Source of the DNA: Strix aluco
Taxonomy: Eukaryota; Chordata; Aves; Strigiformes; Strigidae
NCBI RefSeq assembly: GCF_031877795.1
Contig: NC_133933.1
Span: forward strand, 2,726,632-2,790,631
Length of the DNA: 64,000 nucleotides
Direction: 5' to 3'
Translations under genes and position numbers: made by a program
Shown here: in pieces, positions 28,147 through 59,871 of the stretch
Position numbering within the stretch: the stretch's first letter is position 1
Layout: every line of letters begins with the position of its first letter
Notes under the pieces: model-generated
Databases searched by the model: none
The model's input: the letters and a program-made list of their open reading frames with translations, nothing else
What the model was told of the DNA's origin: nothing

Positions 28147-28167
28147 CTTTTCTTTTCGCCCTCCTCA
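28147..28167 (-). other. Candidate microexon on the - strand, 21 nt
   Basis: The segment is bounded on the - strand by an acceptor ending ACTGCAG and the donor GTAAGG. It is purine-rich and 21 nt long. At this size a chance match is quite possible; it is listed because it lies on the same strand as the other splice-like segments. Confidence 0.15.
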
Positions 28168-29595
28168 CTGCAGTATAAGGAATATGGGAGCGCACAAACT
28201 ATGAGAAAATACATACTGTGACCAAACAGCAGCATTTTCCGTGGTAACCTTCATGAAACAGCAGGTCTCCACAGGAGTGCAACTCCACCCAGACAGATAT
28301 TATACATATTTGGATGCACTGCCCATCCACATTGCTACCAAGGGAACAATTAGTAAAAGGATCAATATAATTATTTTGTGTTTGATATTAGAGCAGAATT
28401 ATTTTTTTTTATATTATTGTTTCCCTTCAAACAATGGGCCATATCAAGAACGGGTTAAAGACAAGCACACTTACACAACCCCTCCCTAGAGCCTTGCCAG
28501 CAGAAGAGGTGAGCCTCTGCCCCCTCAAGCATGGGCAACCAGCTAGATGAAGCTGGCCAGCTGAGAGTTCCCTGCTATGGGCTCAAGTCTACAACCAAAC
28601 TGACTATTTTTTGACAGATGCTAAATTTCCACATGAAGTTGAACATAACACTATCACAGGAAAAGCCGAAGGAAAAAAAACAACTTCAGCAAGGTTTTAC
28701 TACAAGGTTAATAAATATGAAAATTTCTCCCAATTCTCACACAGAATTGAGGTGTTTCAGTAATTATCGGTATCCATTCCTCTCTTTAAAGTTCCTCTGC
28801 AAGCAATCAGAATTATATACGATCTCTGCATGAAACTAATGAATTCATGACAAAGAAGACTCCTCAACATGGTAAGAGATAGTGCATCGGGGGTATTAGC
28901 ATCAGGCTTTAATGCCCAAAAGCAGTCTCACAGCCACGTTCGAACTATAATGGAACTAGAACAAATACCAGTGCTACATCAGCTGTCCAAGGACTTGGGG
29001 TCCCCACCCCCACCCAAAGTAAAGAACAATGCAAAGATTAAACATGTTTTTTCTCTTTCTCTATCAAGAGAAAAGTAGTAAGTGTTTCTGCTCTCTATGT
29101 AAAGCTATTCATAAACAAAGATACAGCACATGCACCTGTAGAAACTTTCATTCAGAGCAGATAAAACACTTTAACTACATTAACAACTTACACCTCTTCA
29201 GCACTTCTATAAAAGTAATATTACCACACTACCTTCATTTTACAAGTAAAGAAAAAAGAACTTTGGAAGCCATATGCCATTAAATTTGGGCAGTGTCTTC
29301 CTGGCAACTATTTCTGGACCAACATGTCCCACAAGACTTTTTTCCTTCTTCAGGTGTTAGCTAGCAGAGATGCCTGTTCTTGCAATTCAAGATCATTTCT
29401 CTGAAACAAGTGCACTTCCCACTCAACTTCCTTCCCTGAAAGGAAACGCCTTGAAAGGTTAACTGGAGAGACAAAGAATTTTATGTGCATAACACCTTTG
29501 GAGGACACCTGACTTCAAATCAAATCTTTACAGAACCAATACATCGAGGTTGTCTATAGGAGATGCAAACACTTCAGAAGGACACTCAGACTCAC

Positions 29596-29610
29596 CACCT
29601 TGGGGTTTCA
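29596..29610 (-). other. Candidate microexon on the - strand, 15 nt
   Basis: On the - strand a pyrimidine-rich acceptor (TTTTTCCCTTACAG) precedes 15 nt, directly followed by a consensus GTGAGT donor. A 15-nt exon would add five codons without changing frame. No coding context is proven. Confidence 0.15.
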
Positions 29611-32600
29611 CTGTAAGGGAAAAACTAAGAAATGGAAGAAATCTATGATTCCATGTGTCAGCTGCTTATCCAAACACTAGCATACACAGACCTTGTTAAG
29701 CAGACCTTTTGCTTGCACTTAGCTGTCAAGCATCAAAGGTCCTGTCTGCACTTCCACATAAATGAATATCCCCCATGTACTGTCGCTATGTCTGATGGCT
29801 GCTGGTGGAATCAAAGCAGGCTCTTCTTCTAAGGTCAGAGAAGATCATCGCACGGACAAAAATGAGTGAAGAGGAAAGGCAAGTGATGGATCTGAATATG
29901 GCTGCAACAAATACACAGCATAGGAAATAGTCAGAAAAGCAAGATAATCCTCAACACCCTCCGCTATCATCTTGCTAATTCCTAGACATTTAAGGGTGTA
30001 CCCCACTATCACACAGCAGACTAGCAGAGCCCTTTAGACTGGCTCAGGTAATCAAAGTAGAAAACAGCTAGAAATAATGCTGCCAAGTGATTAGAAGAGA
30101 GACAGTTGTAAATTTAAACACCATTTTGATTCATTAATCTCCAACAGCTGAAGACAAACCTAAAGCAAAATTAACATGATTGTAAACTAAGCACTCGTAT
30201 CCTGTGGCTATTTTTTGGCCTGCTGAGAGAGAATGAGCTGATCAAAGAAAGACACTTCATTGAGAGCAGCAAGATTAGTGCTGCTTCAGTGAGCTCACAG
30301 TTAGTTCCCATTAACTAACCTGTTTTAGAAGCTGGTAACACCGTAATTAATCTTTGCTTCAATTTGAAATGAAACAAGGGAATGACCCATCCATCTCCCA
30401 ATGACACTGCACCTGCCCTACAAGCCAGCCCAAGTTTATGCAGAGTCTTTTGTTGTCGCTGACCAGGTGAAGAGCTGTAACTAATTTCACATTAATGGGC
30501 ACAAGCATTCAAGTCCTCCCTGCAAAAGCAGATCAGGATACTGTTTTGCTGGCTCAACATACAGCAGCAAGTTTAAATCCTACCAAGTGATTGCAGCTAA
30601 GCTAGGAAGCCACTGTAACTGTCAGTATGAGGAGCCAATACCCACTAGCAGCAAGCCAGCCTAGAAAGACACACAGCAGTCTAACAACACAGTCCCAAAG
30701 TCATGCCCTCCAGGGCACGCTCAGTGTTTCAGCAGCCAGTTAGGACTGAATTAAAAATACAACTGGTTTATGTATTTACATTACCTTGTTAGGTTACAAA
30801 TACCAACATTTCATAGAATTGTGTCCCTTGAAGTAAATTGATGAATTTCAGAGATAAAGGAGAACCACCCCCCCTCAACAAACAACTAAAAAAAGCCTTC
30901 CACCACCACCTGTTTAAATCCCTTCATCTGAAGTCTTCAGCAACCCCCACATTCTACTGTTCACTGTTATCTCTTACCATATATCTTCCCACATCATGTG
31001 ATAGATTAGTAAACCTTGAGAATATTTATAACAAAATGCAGCTTTCCAGAACTGAACTTCTTGTTATTTTTAGCTGATACGCATCAGGGCCTAAATATAA
31101 AAATTACTGCTGACAAAATCTTTCTCTAGTGAAATATGGTATGTTACACAGATAAGATCCTCCACATTTGTAAGAAAAATCTGAAGTTTGAGTAAAATCT
31201 TTTTCGGATAAACTTCTCTGGGTTATGTGGATAATATTTTAATACCACACAAATATTTTCCCTGTTGCAGCTTCACCTTTCAGTCAGATTTTGGATGTTG
31301 AAGCAGAAAGGTTCAAGTGCAGTAGTTGTTACATAACTCTTCATGGATATACCTAAAGCTCCCCCAAAACTCACTGCAAAAAAATCTGTTTAACATTTCA
31401 CTCTCCTTTAGTCATTAAAATGTTAGAACATTACAATTTAGTAACAGTTATGAAGCACTTTGCCAAATAAAATACAACAAAAACCCTTCTGGACAAAGAT
31501 GTCTTTTTTTATGGGTTGCAACACAATTCATCTGAGAAAAAAAGCTGCAAAACTGAAAAACCAAAAATATCACACCTTTTCCATTCATGCAGGCACACTG
31601 CTCATCATTACCATTGTCATATGATTTCAGCTACACACTCCCTCATAAATACCAGCCTCTCAAACACATCCCACTTAGTAGAAGAGCTATCTCCAAACAA
31701 ACATAGACAACCAACAGTGCCAGGAGGCCAGCTGATAGATGGTACAGGTGTTAAAGCCCAGATCTGAGTATATAATCTTCCACATACCCGTAAAATACAG
31801 ACAAGTCAGCCTGTGACACATGCAGCATGGAAATATTTGACTGTGGCAATATTAATGTGCATCCCTTTACGGATAAGGGTTGATTCTACAAAGCTAATAA
31901 TTGTGTTATCCCCATAAAAAAACCCTCCAAGCTATCTTGCTAGTATAGAAACATTAAGTACTTAAAAATTCACATTATTCTATGCATTTACATGTGTGCT
32001 TGGGTACCAGTACAAATGTGACAGGCAGATATGCACACCTAGCTGTATACATTTTACAATGCCTGGAATTGCAAAAGGAGAATAAAAACAAAGGAATTTT
32101 AGAGAGAGATTGTAATTTTTCTTAAATTAACTGATCTACTGGAAAAAGATGCAAATCTTTAGGTAGGCTGTAAACCTATCTAAAACCAGACTGTTATCAC
32201 CCCACTTCTCCACTTCCAGAACTTTGTGGTTCTGCTTCTCCCTTGCGCAGCAGCCTTCAGGAGCCTGCACGTACTCCAACAATTAGAAACCAGCTCTAGC
32301 TCAACACCACTTCAGCACAGGCTCTTTGAAGGAGAGGATAAAAGTCACATCAGCCTGGGTTAGACCAATTTAAACTGCCACAGAACTACTGTATGACAGT
32401 ATAGTTTAAGTAAGTGAGAAGGATCTTACCTAACATACAACATTTAGCTTGGGGATATTGGAAGAAACCACTTCATTCCTCCTTCTCAATAAGTTCTTTT
32501 GCCTGCCCCTAGATCAGTATTTCTGACCACCTAGCTACATGATTAGATGCTTTGGAACTGACTTACCTAGCCAAAAATTGACCCAGCAAAGATATAAATT

Positions 32601-35500
32601 TAAAAGATTAGCCTTAACAACTCACAGGAACTGTGCACTGAGCAAAAAGCTAGTTAGCCCACTTGGAATAGACAAGAACAGTTTATAAGTTAACAAAAGA
32701 ACAAGATTGCCACCTTCTACTGAAAAGGGACAAAGAGTTACAAGCAGGTATCCCCTATGGGATACAAGGGCAGCAACTGAATAAACCAGAGTGGAAAAGA
32801 AGTAAGAAACAAAAACAGCAAGATCTATTACAAATACATAGACAGCTTCTTTTAGCCAGGAATAAGCATTTAAGATTGTTGAGTCTTAGAAATCTCTCAA
32901 ACAGGCAGTGTCCCACACGTGGTTTCTGAAACACAACACACTACTACTAACTTCACAGATAAGATTAAAATATAAGATATCCAGGCTGTAAAATGAAAAC
33001 ACACAGCCTACATATTCATATTTATAAAGCACATCCTCATAAAACCAGTACTAGCCTCAAACAGACTAAAAGTACTCAGTTATCACCTCATTTATGCTAC
33101 AGAGAACATTTACTCCTCTGAAACATACCAGAAAATTAAAAAACCGAACAAACCCAAAACACCTCCCACAGCATGTATCACTCTAAGAAAACAAATCTCA
33201 CTTTTTCAATATACTATCTGGATAACACATACACACCCCAAAACCAGAATCCTTAACTAACAATATTTAACTGGTTAACAGGCATTTCTATACCCCAGGA
33301 ACTATATTGAAGTGTTTAAAAATTAATATAATACATACAGCAGAGAAAAGCACTACCTTGAAACAAACTCTCCCCAAAACCTATGCTATCAAAATCATAG
33401 TATGTTTTAACTGCTACTACACTTAATATGTGGAAGCTATGTAGATAAAATGTAATAGTTACATGTTAGAGATTGTGAACAACAAAAGAAACTTGTTTTC
33501 TATGAAAAAATACTACTCACAGCGTAAGTAAACAACCCAGTCTCCTCAGTTTTGTTCTTCAAAAAGACTCTCAAGTATCTTCAAAAGATCATAGTGGAAA
33601 CTAGAATGGATAAACTCCAACAAAATAACAAAACACTACTGAATATTGTTCTCAGATGACTTCATAACTGTTGCTTTTCCTCCAAAAAAAGAAAATTATC
33701 TATTTATTTGAGCCCTAGCCACTAGAAGAACAACCTGACCATCTCACTTAGACCACTGTTAACATCCTTTGTTTCTCAGGCACCTGCTGCTTTTTCTCTT
33801 TAATAGTTTCTGTGATTGAAGCAATCAGGTGAAGCTTGACTAGTCTTCATTTCTATTTAACATTAGAATTGCACCTGAGGAAAAACTTCTGTGCTTAAAG
33901 ACCTGTTATTTTCTTCCTAAATGTTGCAGGTGCTTTAAAGGAAGGTATCAGCTCTCCATGAAAAACCTTCCATTACATCTTCAGGCAAATGCACCACCAT
34001 TGCGATACTAATGCACCCAGCAGAAACAGATTTAAAAAAAAAAAAAATTTTAAAAAATTGGCTAATTAGCAATCTAAATTTGGAAAAAATAAAAGCAGGT
34101 TTTTTCTTCATACAAAATAGCTATTATTAACCTGCAAGAAAATAGGAATCGGGACACAAACAAGTTTTTTCCATTCTAGGACCACAGTAGTGTTGTGAGG
34201 ATCATAAAACGTTAAAGAAAACCATGACAAACTTCTGAAAATAAAAAAGACACGACTAGAGATGAAATGAAAAAAACTCTCCAGAAATTTGCTTGAAAAC
34301 CTTTTTGGTTTTTTGCTTTGACCAGTGCAACTTCTTGCAGAAGCATCTTATTTTCAGACTTTGAAACGTTAGCACAAGTACTGCCATGCAAATAATAAAT
34401 AATTTTTAATCCTCCATAGCATGAAGTTTTTTGAGTAAGGTAGATAAGGCTATCCTGCTAAAAGTACCTCCGTGTTTGAGCACCAAACATTTATTGTTCG
34501 TTTATTGAAGCTTCAGGCAAAAGTTAAATTTGTGTTTCTTCTAAGTATCTTGCAAGATAAAATATATTTTACTTCAACGAAAGCCCTACAGGCAACCCAG
34601 AAAAGTACAGAAATGATGAATGTGTTTATCTCAGAGAAAGGTTCTGGTATTGCAAGGCACCTGGGCAGTGGGGAAACAAACCTTTTTCCAAAAATTTATT
34701 CACCTTTACAAAAACATGACGGTTTTACCTTTAACTTTTTGCAGGCTCTAATGTGAGTGGGGAATTGTCGTCTAAATGCCATGGCGCAGAATAGTCTCGG
34801 GGTATTTTGGCTGCTTTAATACCCAGTTTGTGACACGACTTTGTTGGCCCAAGATGACCTATGGCAGTAAGTTAGGGTGAGCTTAAGCCAAACGACGCTT
34901 GTCTGGCTCGTCAACACTAACCAGGTGGGAATGAACGAAGACGAGAGCGATCGCCGTCTCTTTCTCTCCTCTCTCTGGAGGGGGTGTCACGGCAGCGCTG
35001 TGGGAACGTCCCCCCGCGTTAGGCGGGACGGGGCTGCTGGTGGGCTCAGCTTTGGCGGGTCCCGCCCCGCGGGCCCCTCGGCCCGGCCCCGCTGCAGGGC
35101 TCTGGGAGCGCCTGGCTGTCGGCGCCTAGGGGAGCTTCCCTCAGCTCCCGAGCGGGACGGCGGGGGGCAAGGAATGGCGAGACTCATCTTCGCGACGTCC
35201 TGAAGGTGAGACGAGCCACAGCGGAGCGGGAGCGGCGGGCAGCCCGCGCCGCCCTGCACAGCCTCCCCTCAGGGGGGGCGATGCCTCAGGAGGGGGATCC
35301 CTCAGGGGGGGACCTCTCCGCGCCGCCTCCCTCCTGCGAGGAGCAGAGCGGCTTGTGCATCTCCCGGTGGAGGCCACGGGGACTATCCGCCCCGGTTTGG
35401 GCGCGTCTCAGCCCGTTCCGTGACGGCGCGTGCCCCGCCAGCCCGGTGAGAAGGGCGGGGAGGGGGGGGGGGGTGTGTATGGCTCCGCCTCAGCCGCTCG

Positions 35501-35514
35501 CCGCCAGGGGGCGA
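35501..35514 (+). promoter_or_regulatory. CTCF-like motif in the PAPOLG promoter
   Basis: CCGCCAGGGGGCGA agrees closely with the vertebrate CTCF core consensus (CCACNAGGGGGCG type). It lies about 180 bp upstream of the start codon. A GACATGGCGGCC stretch resembling a YY1 site follows immediately. Binding is inferred from the motif only. Confidence 0.6.
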
Positions 35515-35582
35515 CATGGCGGCCGGGCCGGCGGGGAGGGGGCGTAGTCTCGTGGCCCCGCCGGGTGCTCTCCCCGCGCCCC

Positions 35583-35587
35583 ATTGG
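35583..35587 (-). promoter_or_regulatory. Inverted CCAAT box (NF-Y type)
   Basis: ATTGG within CCCCATTGGCCG, about 110 bp upstream of the start codon. This is a usual position and flank for an NF-Y site in a TATA-less CpG-island promoter. It suggests that transcription starts shortly downstream, at roughly 35,620-35,690. Confidence 0.55.
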
Positions 35588-35695
35588 CCGCGCGCCGCAG
35601 GGGCCGTCGGGAAAGAGGCGGTGACGGCGGCGGCGGAGTAGAAGGGGCGCGAGCCGTTGGGTGGCGGCTGCGGGCTGGGTCGTTCGGGGCGCGCC

Positions 35696-55038
<19,343 letters not shown>

Positions 55039-56173
55039 CCAGTATCTCTTCAGGTAAAGATAACAATAATCACTTGTGGTCCATATTATCAATGTTTATA
55101 GTAGTTACTAACAAAGTATGGAAGGTTACTGTTGCCATACTGCAGTTGGCCAGTTAAAATCATGGTCTTATTTTATAATATTGTCAGATGCTTGCTTCCT
55201 TTTGAACTGCCCTTTGCATATTCTTGTAACAGTTATCCTAATTCGTCTTTTTAAAAGTCTTAATTGTCACTAGCTGAAACAGCTTTTGGAAAAGTCACAA
55301 AAACCATCCTGTCCTGTGACTTGGATTCAGAATGTATATAAGCAGAGTTAACTAGTCACTGCAACCACATTCTGGTTTCAAGTGTGTATGAATGTGCTTG
55401 TGTTCATGTGCTTATATTGTTATCTTAAATTATTTTCCCATTTGGCACATGCACTCCAGTGCATCTATCACAATGGTGCTCAGCTTCTCAGCCAGTAGCT
55501 TTCCACTGTCTAGCACAGCCATGCACTACACAAGTATTGCCTCCCATGGAGGCCCATAAATTATTTAAATATTGAAGAAAATGCGGCGGAGGATGCTACC
55601 AAGGTATGGAGATGACAGGCATGTCCCATGCCATGTTATCTGATTTTTGTCTTAAGACTGCTCCAGCATGAGACTAGAGGGTTTTTTATTGTCACTGGGT
55701 AGTAAAGCTAAACTCAGAACACACAGCTGAAGATGTGCTTAAACACTGCAATAGCTGAGGCTGTTTGACACTGCTGCCCACCTGCAAGCTGCAGCCTAGA
55801 AAGCAACTGGCATGCAGAAAGTGGTTTCAGATAAACCCTGAAAGCTGTTCTAAATGGTTATATGAAAACTTGTAGTAGTCTTAAGTCTGGTTCTGTAAAC
55901 TGATAACACTGCTTAATCAGTTAAGTGCATTAGGGTTTTTTGAGGGGTGAGGAGAAATTCTGATCATATGAAACAAATGTTATGCTATCTTGCCATTGTA
56001 ATTTCTTCATAATTTGGTGTTTTTGTAAATGAAGTTGTATGTTTTTTCCAGAGTATTTTTGTATGTACTGTAAAATACTATTTTCCAAAGAGAAATTTAA
56101 AATCTTTAGTCTCTTTTTTTAAATGCAGATAGGATCTGCTTAAACCCAAACAACTAAGCTGAATGTAAGGGGC

Positions 56174-56189
56174 GGGGGGGGGGGGGGGG
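56174..56189 (+). repeat. Poly(G) tract, 16 bp, followed by AGGGGG
   Basis: A G run inside the probable 3' UTR. In RNA it could form a stable G-quadruplex. Length is uncertain because such runs are hard to sequence. Confidence 0.9.
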
Positions 56190-57436
56190 AGGGGGCAGTG
56201 CCACAAAAAAAGTTCTACAAAGCAGTAATGTGCTAGAGTGAATTTGAGGAGACTAGAATACCGCTTTCCTGCTTTTAGTACTTCAAAGTCTTGAATTAAC
56301 ACTCCCTGAACAGTGCAGTTTGCAAACTGCTTTGAGAGCTGAATCCCAGTTTGCTATATGGACAACAGATACCCCTGAATTCTTTTAAAATGAGTTGCTT
56401 GACTTTAAACAGCAAACCTGAGCTCTGATCACCTTAAGCATCCGCCTAAAAGCCTAGTGACAAGACCTAAGGACTGTAAAGGAATGAGGCATGTACCTTG
56501 TAAAGTTGTCATGCTCTAGCATTCCTGCTGCTGCTAGTATTTAAAACTTGTGGAGCAACCATGACTATATTGATCACAATATACTTAGGTTTTTTCTTTA
56601 TTACCTCTGGTTTCCAGCTTGCTCTAAGTGCAATTTATCTCTTAAAAAAATGTTCTTAGTGGGTTTAAGAGGTCTTATTCTCCCCTTTTCCCTCCAAAAA
56701 TTCCCAAATTTGGACTGCAAGGCTTAGGTTTAGTCACAGGTTAAAATTAAGAAGCAGAAGTCGTGTTACTTAAGTGGCTGTTAACAGAACTACACCTTGA
56801 GTTTATAACACGGTTACCTTGGTTGTGACCTCTGCTAAAACCATGGTATTTAAATATTGTCAAGTCTATGTACTAGTTACGCAGGTGCTGAAGTTGTATA
56901 CACACTGTAACTACAAATCCGTAATGAATTTGAAGGAATTAAAGCTGAAGTAGGTGATAAGATAAATAGCAAAGCAAATATGACAAGTGTTTTGTAATAG
57001 TCTACAATCCTGTAATACTACCATGCTTTTAAACAACTGATTCCACTTGGTTATTCCAAGACTGTTAAGGGCTGTTTTGCCCTTGATGTGAGCACATGCA
57101 TCTATGCAACTAGTCTCAAACTAACCTACCTAATGGATATCAAAGTATATGCCTTTACACAGACTTTTATTCTTGCTTTGCAGTTATTTTCTAATTGTGT
57201 TTTTTTTTTTTTTTTTCCCCCTCACTCTTAGGGTTTTAAGAAGTTTAGGAAGAATTTAGGTTACTAGTTTCTCGGACTTGATCCAGCATAGGTGAGATGA
57301 CACATTTTTATCTTAATATACCTTGACTCAGTGCTTGGCCCAGTGCAGAGTGACGACACTCTTCTGGAGTTTCCCTGGATGTTGCAGAAGTTCAATACTG
57401 CCCCAGGACTATGCAGATTAGATTTTAGTTGTTTTA

Positions 57437-57442
57437 AATAAA
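57437..57442 (+). terminator. PAPOLG: Polyadenylation signal AATAAA, probable PAPOLG 3' end
   Basis: A canonical hexamer, with a GT/T-rich stretch (TGTTGTCCTTTGTTT) some 30 bp downstream, as needed for CstF binding. The cleavage site would be at about 57,455-57,470. A second AATAAA at 59,453 lies beyond and is less likely for this gene. Confidence 0.65.
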
Positions 57443-58104
57443 GCTCAGACTGCAACAATTCAATTTAAATGTTGTCCTTTGTTTATGGAGTAAGTATTCT
57501 GTTGAAGTGATTGAAAGCAAAGTTACTCATGCATAAAGACTCAGGGAGGGAGGCTCTTTGATATCGGGCTTCCTGCAAACTTCACTGGTTTTCTGTTTCC
57601 TTTCTTAGCTGGTTGCTGTATGTGTGTGGCTTGGAGGTCCAGATGGAAGGGGTGAGGGCTGCGAGTTCAATCTCCTTAAAGGAGCAGCTCTGTATTGCGT
57701 TGTGTATGGTTAGTAACTTTGAGCGAGAAGTTACATTTTTAGGAGTTAAAGCCTCCTGGGGTTTTGCTTGGTAGATATATAAGCACAGGAACAGTTGATG
57801 TGAAGTCACTTACACTTCTGCTGTTGCAACGGCTGTCCCTGTAGAAACTAAGAGAGAAAGTAATAGAATACTTTGCCTTATGAGTAAAAAGCAGAGGGGA
57901 AAAGTGTATTGAAATTGTTAATACTGACTTGGGGAGGGAGGGGGTTTATTACAGTGCCTTTACATCATACTTAGTGACATAAGCTGTTTAGCCTAAAAAC
58001 ACAAGCAAAAACTCCTGGCTGTGTTTTTTGTAATTACCTCATCACACTTCTTATAAAGAGTCTGCTCCTATGTGTTATTCCAGTAAATGAGCTGTGGTTG
58101 TAGT

Positions 58105-58760
58105 GTGCCATGTACCGGTGTGCAGCCGAGGGGGCTAACACCACCCTCTCCTGTCCCCCGAGGAAATCCAAGGGCTCTGGGGGGGGCACCTAGGTCGGAG
58201 CAGCAACCTGCTCGCGTGTCAACGGGCATCTTGCTCTCCCCCAGGCCCACCCACTGCAGCGTGGCTGTGGGGGCTGCGTGCCCTTTCCGCGGTGGGGAGA
58301 GCTGGCGGGGTGAAGGGAGGCTGCGCACCCCACCTTCCCACGCTGTGAGGGGGTGTTTCCTGCCGTAGGGCCCGTGGCGGGCCCAGAGCTGTGTGTGCTG
58401 TGACGGTGCTGGTGTGTGACAGCCCCGCTGCAGCGCTCTGAGGGCGGGTGGCTGGGAAACACGGCTGTGGCCCTGTGCTGCCTGCCCCCCCGACCCCACC
58501 GGCTTGCAGGGCTTTTTGGGGGGACCAGCCGCAGCCTCTTGCTTCCTGGCCAGCTCTGTTGTTGCTCTGCTTTTTCTCAAATCCTGCTGGGCCAGGCTGG
58601 ACTAAGCAGAGTACAGTGGGGTGTTTTCCAGCCCGGAGCTGAGGAGGGAGTGGTGGGCTGTGGAGAGCTCCTTGCTGGTCAGCATGGACTCCCCTTCCCC
58701 ATGGCTGAGGGCTACTTCAGCTATTGTCTACCCCTGGGGTACCAAGCTCTGAGCATGGCC
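58105..58760. promoter_or_regulatory. GC-rich patch with CpG dinucleotides downstream of PAPOLG
   Basis: About 650 bp of clearly higher GC than its surroundings, with some two dozen CpG dinucleotides mostly in 58,110-58,530. It could be a small CpG island and promoter, or an old GC-biased repeat. Open frames of up to 170 codons on the - strand look like a by-product of low AT content. No known protein or repeat was recognised. Confidence 0.4.
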
Positions 58761-59245
58761 TGAGGGCTCAGGGCTCCAGCCTGCTGGACCATGTGTATTT
58801 TTTGAGGGGTGTGTGTTGATCTTACCAAAACAGTAGCATGGGGGCTGTTTTTTTTTTTCTTGGTCTAGAAGGTACAGTCTGGTGAGTTCTCAGCTGTCTG
58901 ACCTTCAAGAAATTGATAGAAATCAAGAAAATCAAACTGGGACTGCTTGTCCTTGGGCAGTTCCTCTTTGCTGGGAAGACCCTCTCTGAATCATTCTGCT
59001 GGCTTCAGCCAACCTTGTTTCTTACTCACACCTCATCTCATTTTATCTGATCTCAGACTCTTGCCCGAGTCTACTCACCCAAATCCATCTTTGTTTCCTC
59101 CGCCTTCAAACTGGCTGGTATGTTATTCTGTGCTGATGGAGTGAAAATTCCTGGAGTCCTGAAACCAGAGGAGAAATAACCTACCCTGTCTCAGTTGTAG
59201 TGTGTGGCAGCCTATTGTGGGGACCATCCAGCTCACTCTCTGCAG

Positions 59246-59304
59246 CATGTGCAGTGGAGAGAAAGCTGAAAGCTTTGGCTACTAAGCAAGTCTGGAAGGC
59301 ATGT
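59246..59304 (+). other. Candidate exon, 59 nt, downstream of PAPOLG
   Basis: Bounded by the acceptor TCACTCTCTGCAG and a perfect GTAAGT donor. It lies between the GC-rich patch and the exon-like segment at 59,754. Its open frame does not continue into that segment, so if used it would be non-coding or in the 5' UTR. Confidence 0.25.
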
Positions 59305-59753
59305 GTAAGTTCAGTCTTTTCAAGGGTTCAGCACATCTGCCCAGACGTACGTGTTTTTTCAAAGGAAGAGCAAAAAGTCCACTAGTGACACCAGCACAAC
59401 CTTCATGTCCCTGTTTCTGAAATGTGAAGTTAAGAGTCTCTTAATAAAAGTCTTAAGAATTCTTTGAATACAGTTAAAGCAGCATATGTTCCCCATGGTC
59501 ATTCGTAGAAATGACTGAGTCATTTTTGTTCTGTGTTTCCTAAAAATCAGCTGGAGTCACGGTATATGTAATCATACTCCAAAGAAAAGTTTTTGGTAAA
59601 CTTAGAGTAACTAAAAATGTAGCCTTAAAATAGGAAGTGTTGACTACCCATAACCAACAAAGTGCGTTGATGGTAATATGACAAAACGTAGTACCTACTT
59701 GCTACAGCATTAACTAAAGCTAGAAAATGCTAGAATTTATTTTGTCCCTGCAG

Positions 59754-59871
59754 TTTTAATTCTGCTCTGTCTTCCTGGGTGGTCGCTTGGCAAGAACAGA
59801 AAGTTATCATAAACGCTATATCCGAGTGCATGCCCACGAAGAAAAGCTGAGGTTTTGTGAATCACTGACGT
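59754..59871 (+). other. Candidate exon, 118 nt, downstream of PAPOLG
   Basis: Acceptor TTTGTCCCTGCAG, perfect donor GTAAGT. After an early TAA (757-759) the frame stays open to the donor (includes SVFLGGRLARTESYHKRY) and ends with one base left over. That phase fits the candidate exon at 62,845. No homologue is recognised. Confidence 0.35.

Larger units (their letters stand above)
12641..34900. other. Intergenic, no confident gene; scattered exon-like segments on the - strand
   Basis: No protein domain was recognised in either strand across this 22 kb. Open frames are shorter than 110 codons and without motifs. A 12-bp poly(C) run lies at 18,213-18,224. On the - strand, short segments bounded by good splice signals occur near 17.1, 22.4, 28.1 and 29.6 kb (listed separately). 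From about 28 kb to 34.8 kb the + strand is strongly A- and C-rich: 33,121-33,180 counts A31 C18 T7 G4. That pattern fits transcription from the - strand. Confidence 0.5.
55039..57460 (+). other. PAPOLG: PAPOLG 3' untranslated region (inferred end)
   Basis: About 2.4 kb without a coding frame, rich in T and containing a 16-bp poly(G) run at 56,174-56,189. I saw no AATAAA between the stop and 57,437, so the long UTR is the simplest reading. Shorter forms using variant signals cannot be excluded. Confidence 0.65.

Noticed and set aside
32431-32511. Possible - strand exon ending at a GTAAGA donor
   Set aside because: The acceptor side lacks a pyrimidine tract and none of the frames is cleanly open.
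58068-58580. 170-codon open frame on the - strand in the GC-rich patch
   Set aside because: Frames on both strands are open here because stop codons are rare in GC-rich DNA. The composition is low-complexity (Pro, Gly, Arg, Ala) with no recognisable domain.
59453-59458. Second AATAAA as the PAPOLG 3' end
   Set aside because: It lies 2 kb past a canonical signal with a good GT-rich downstream element, so 57,437 is the simpler choice. It could serve another transcript.
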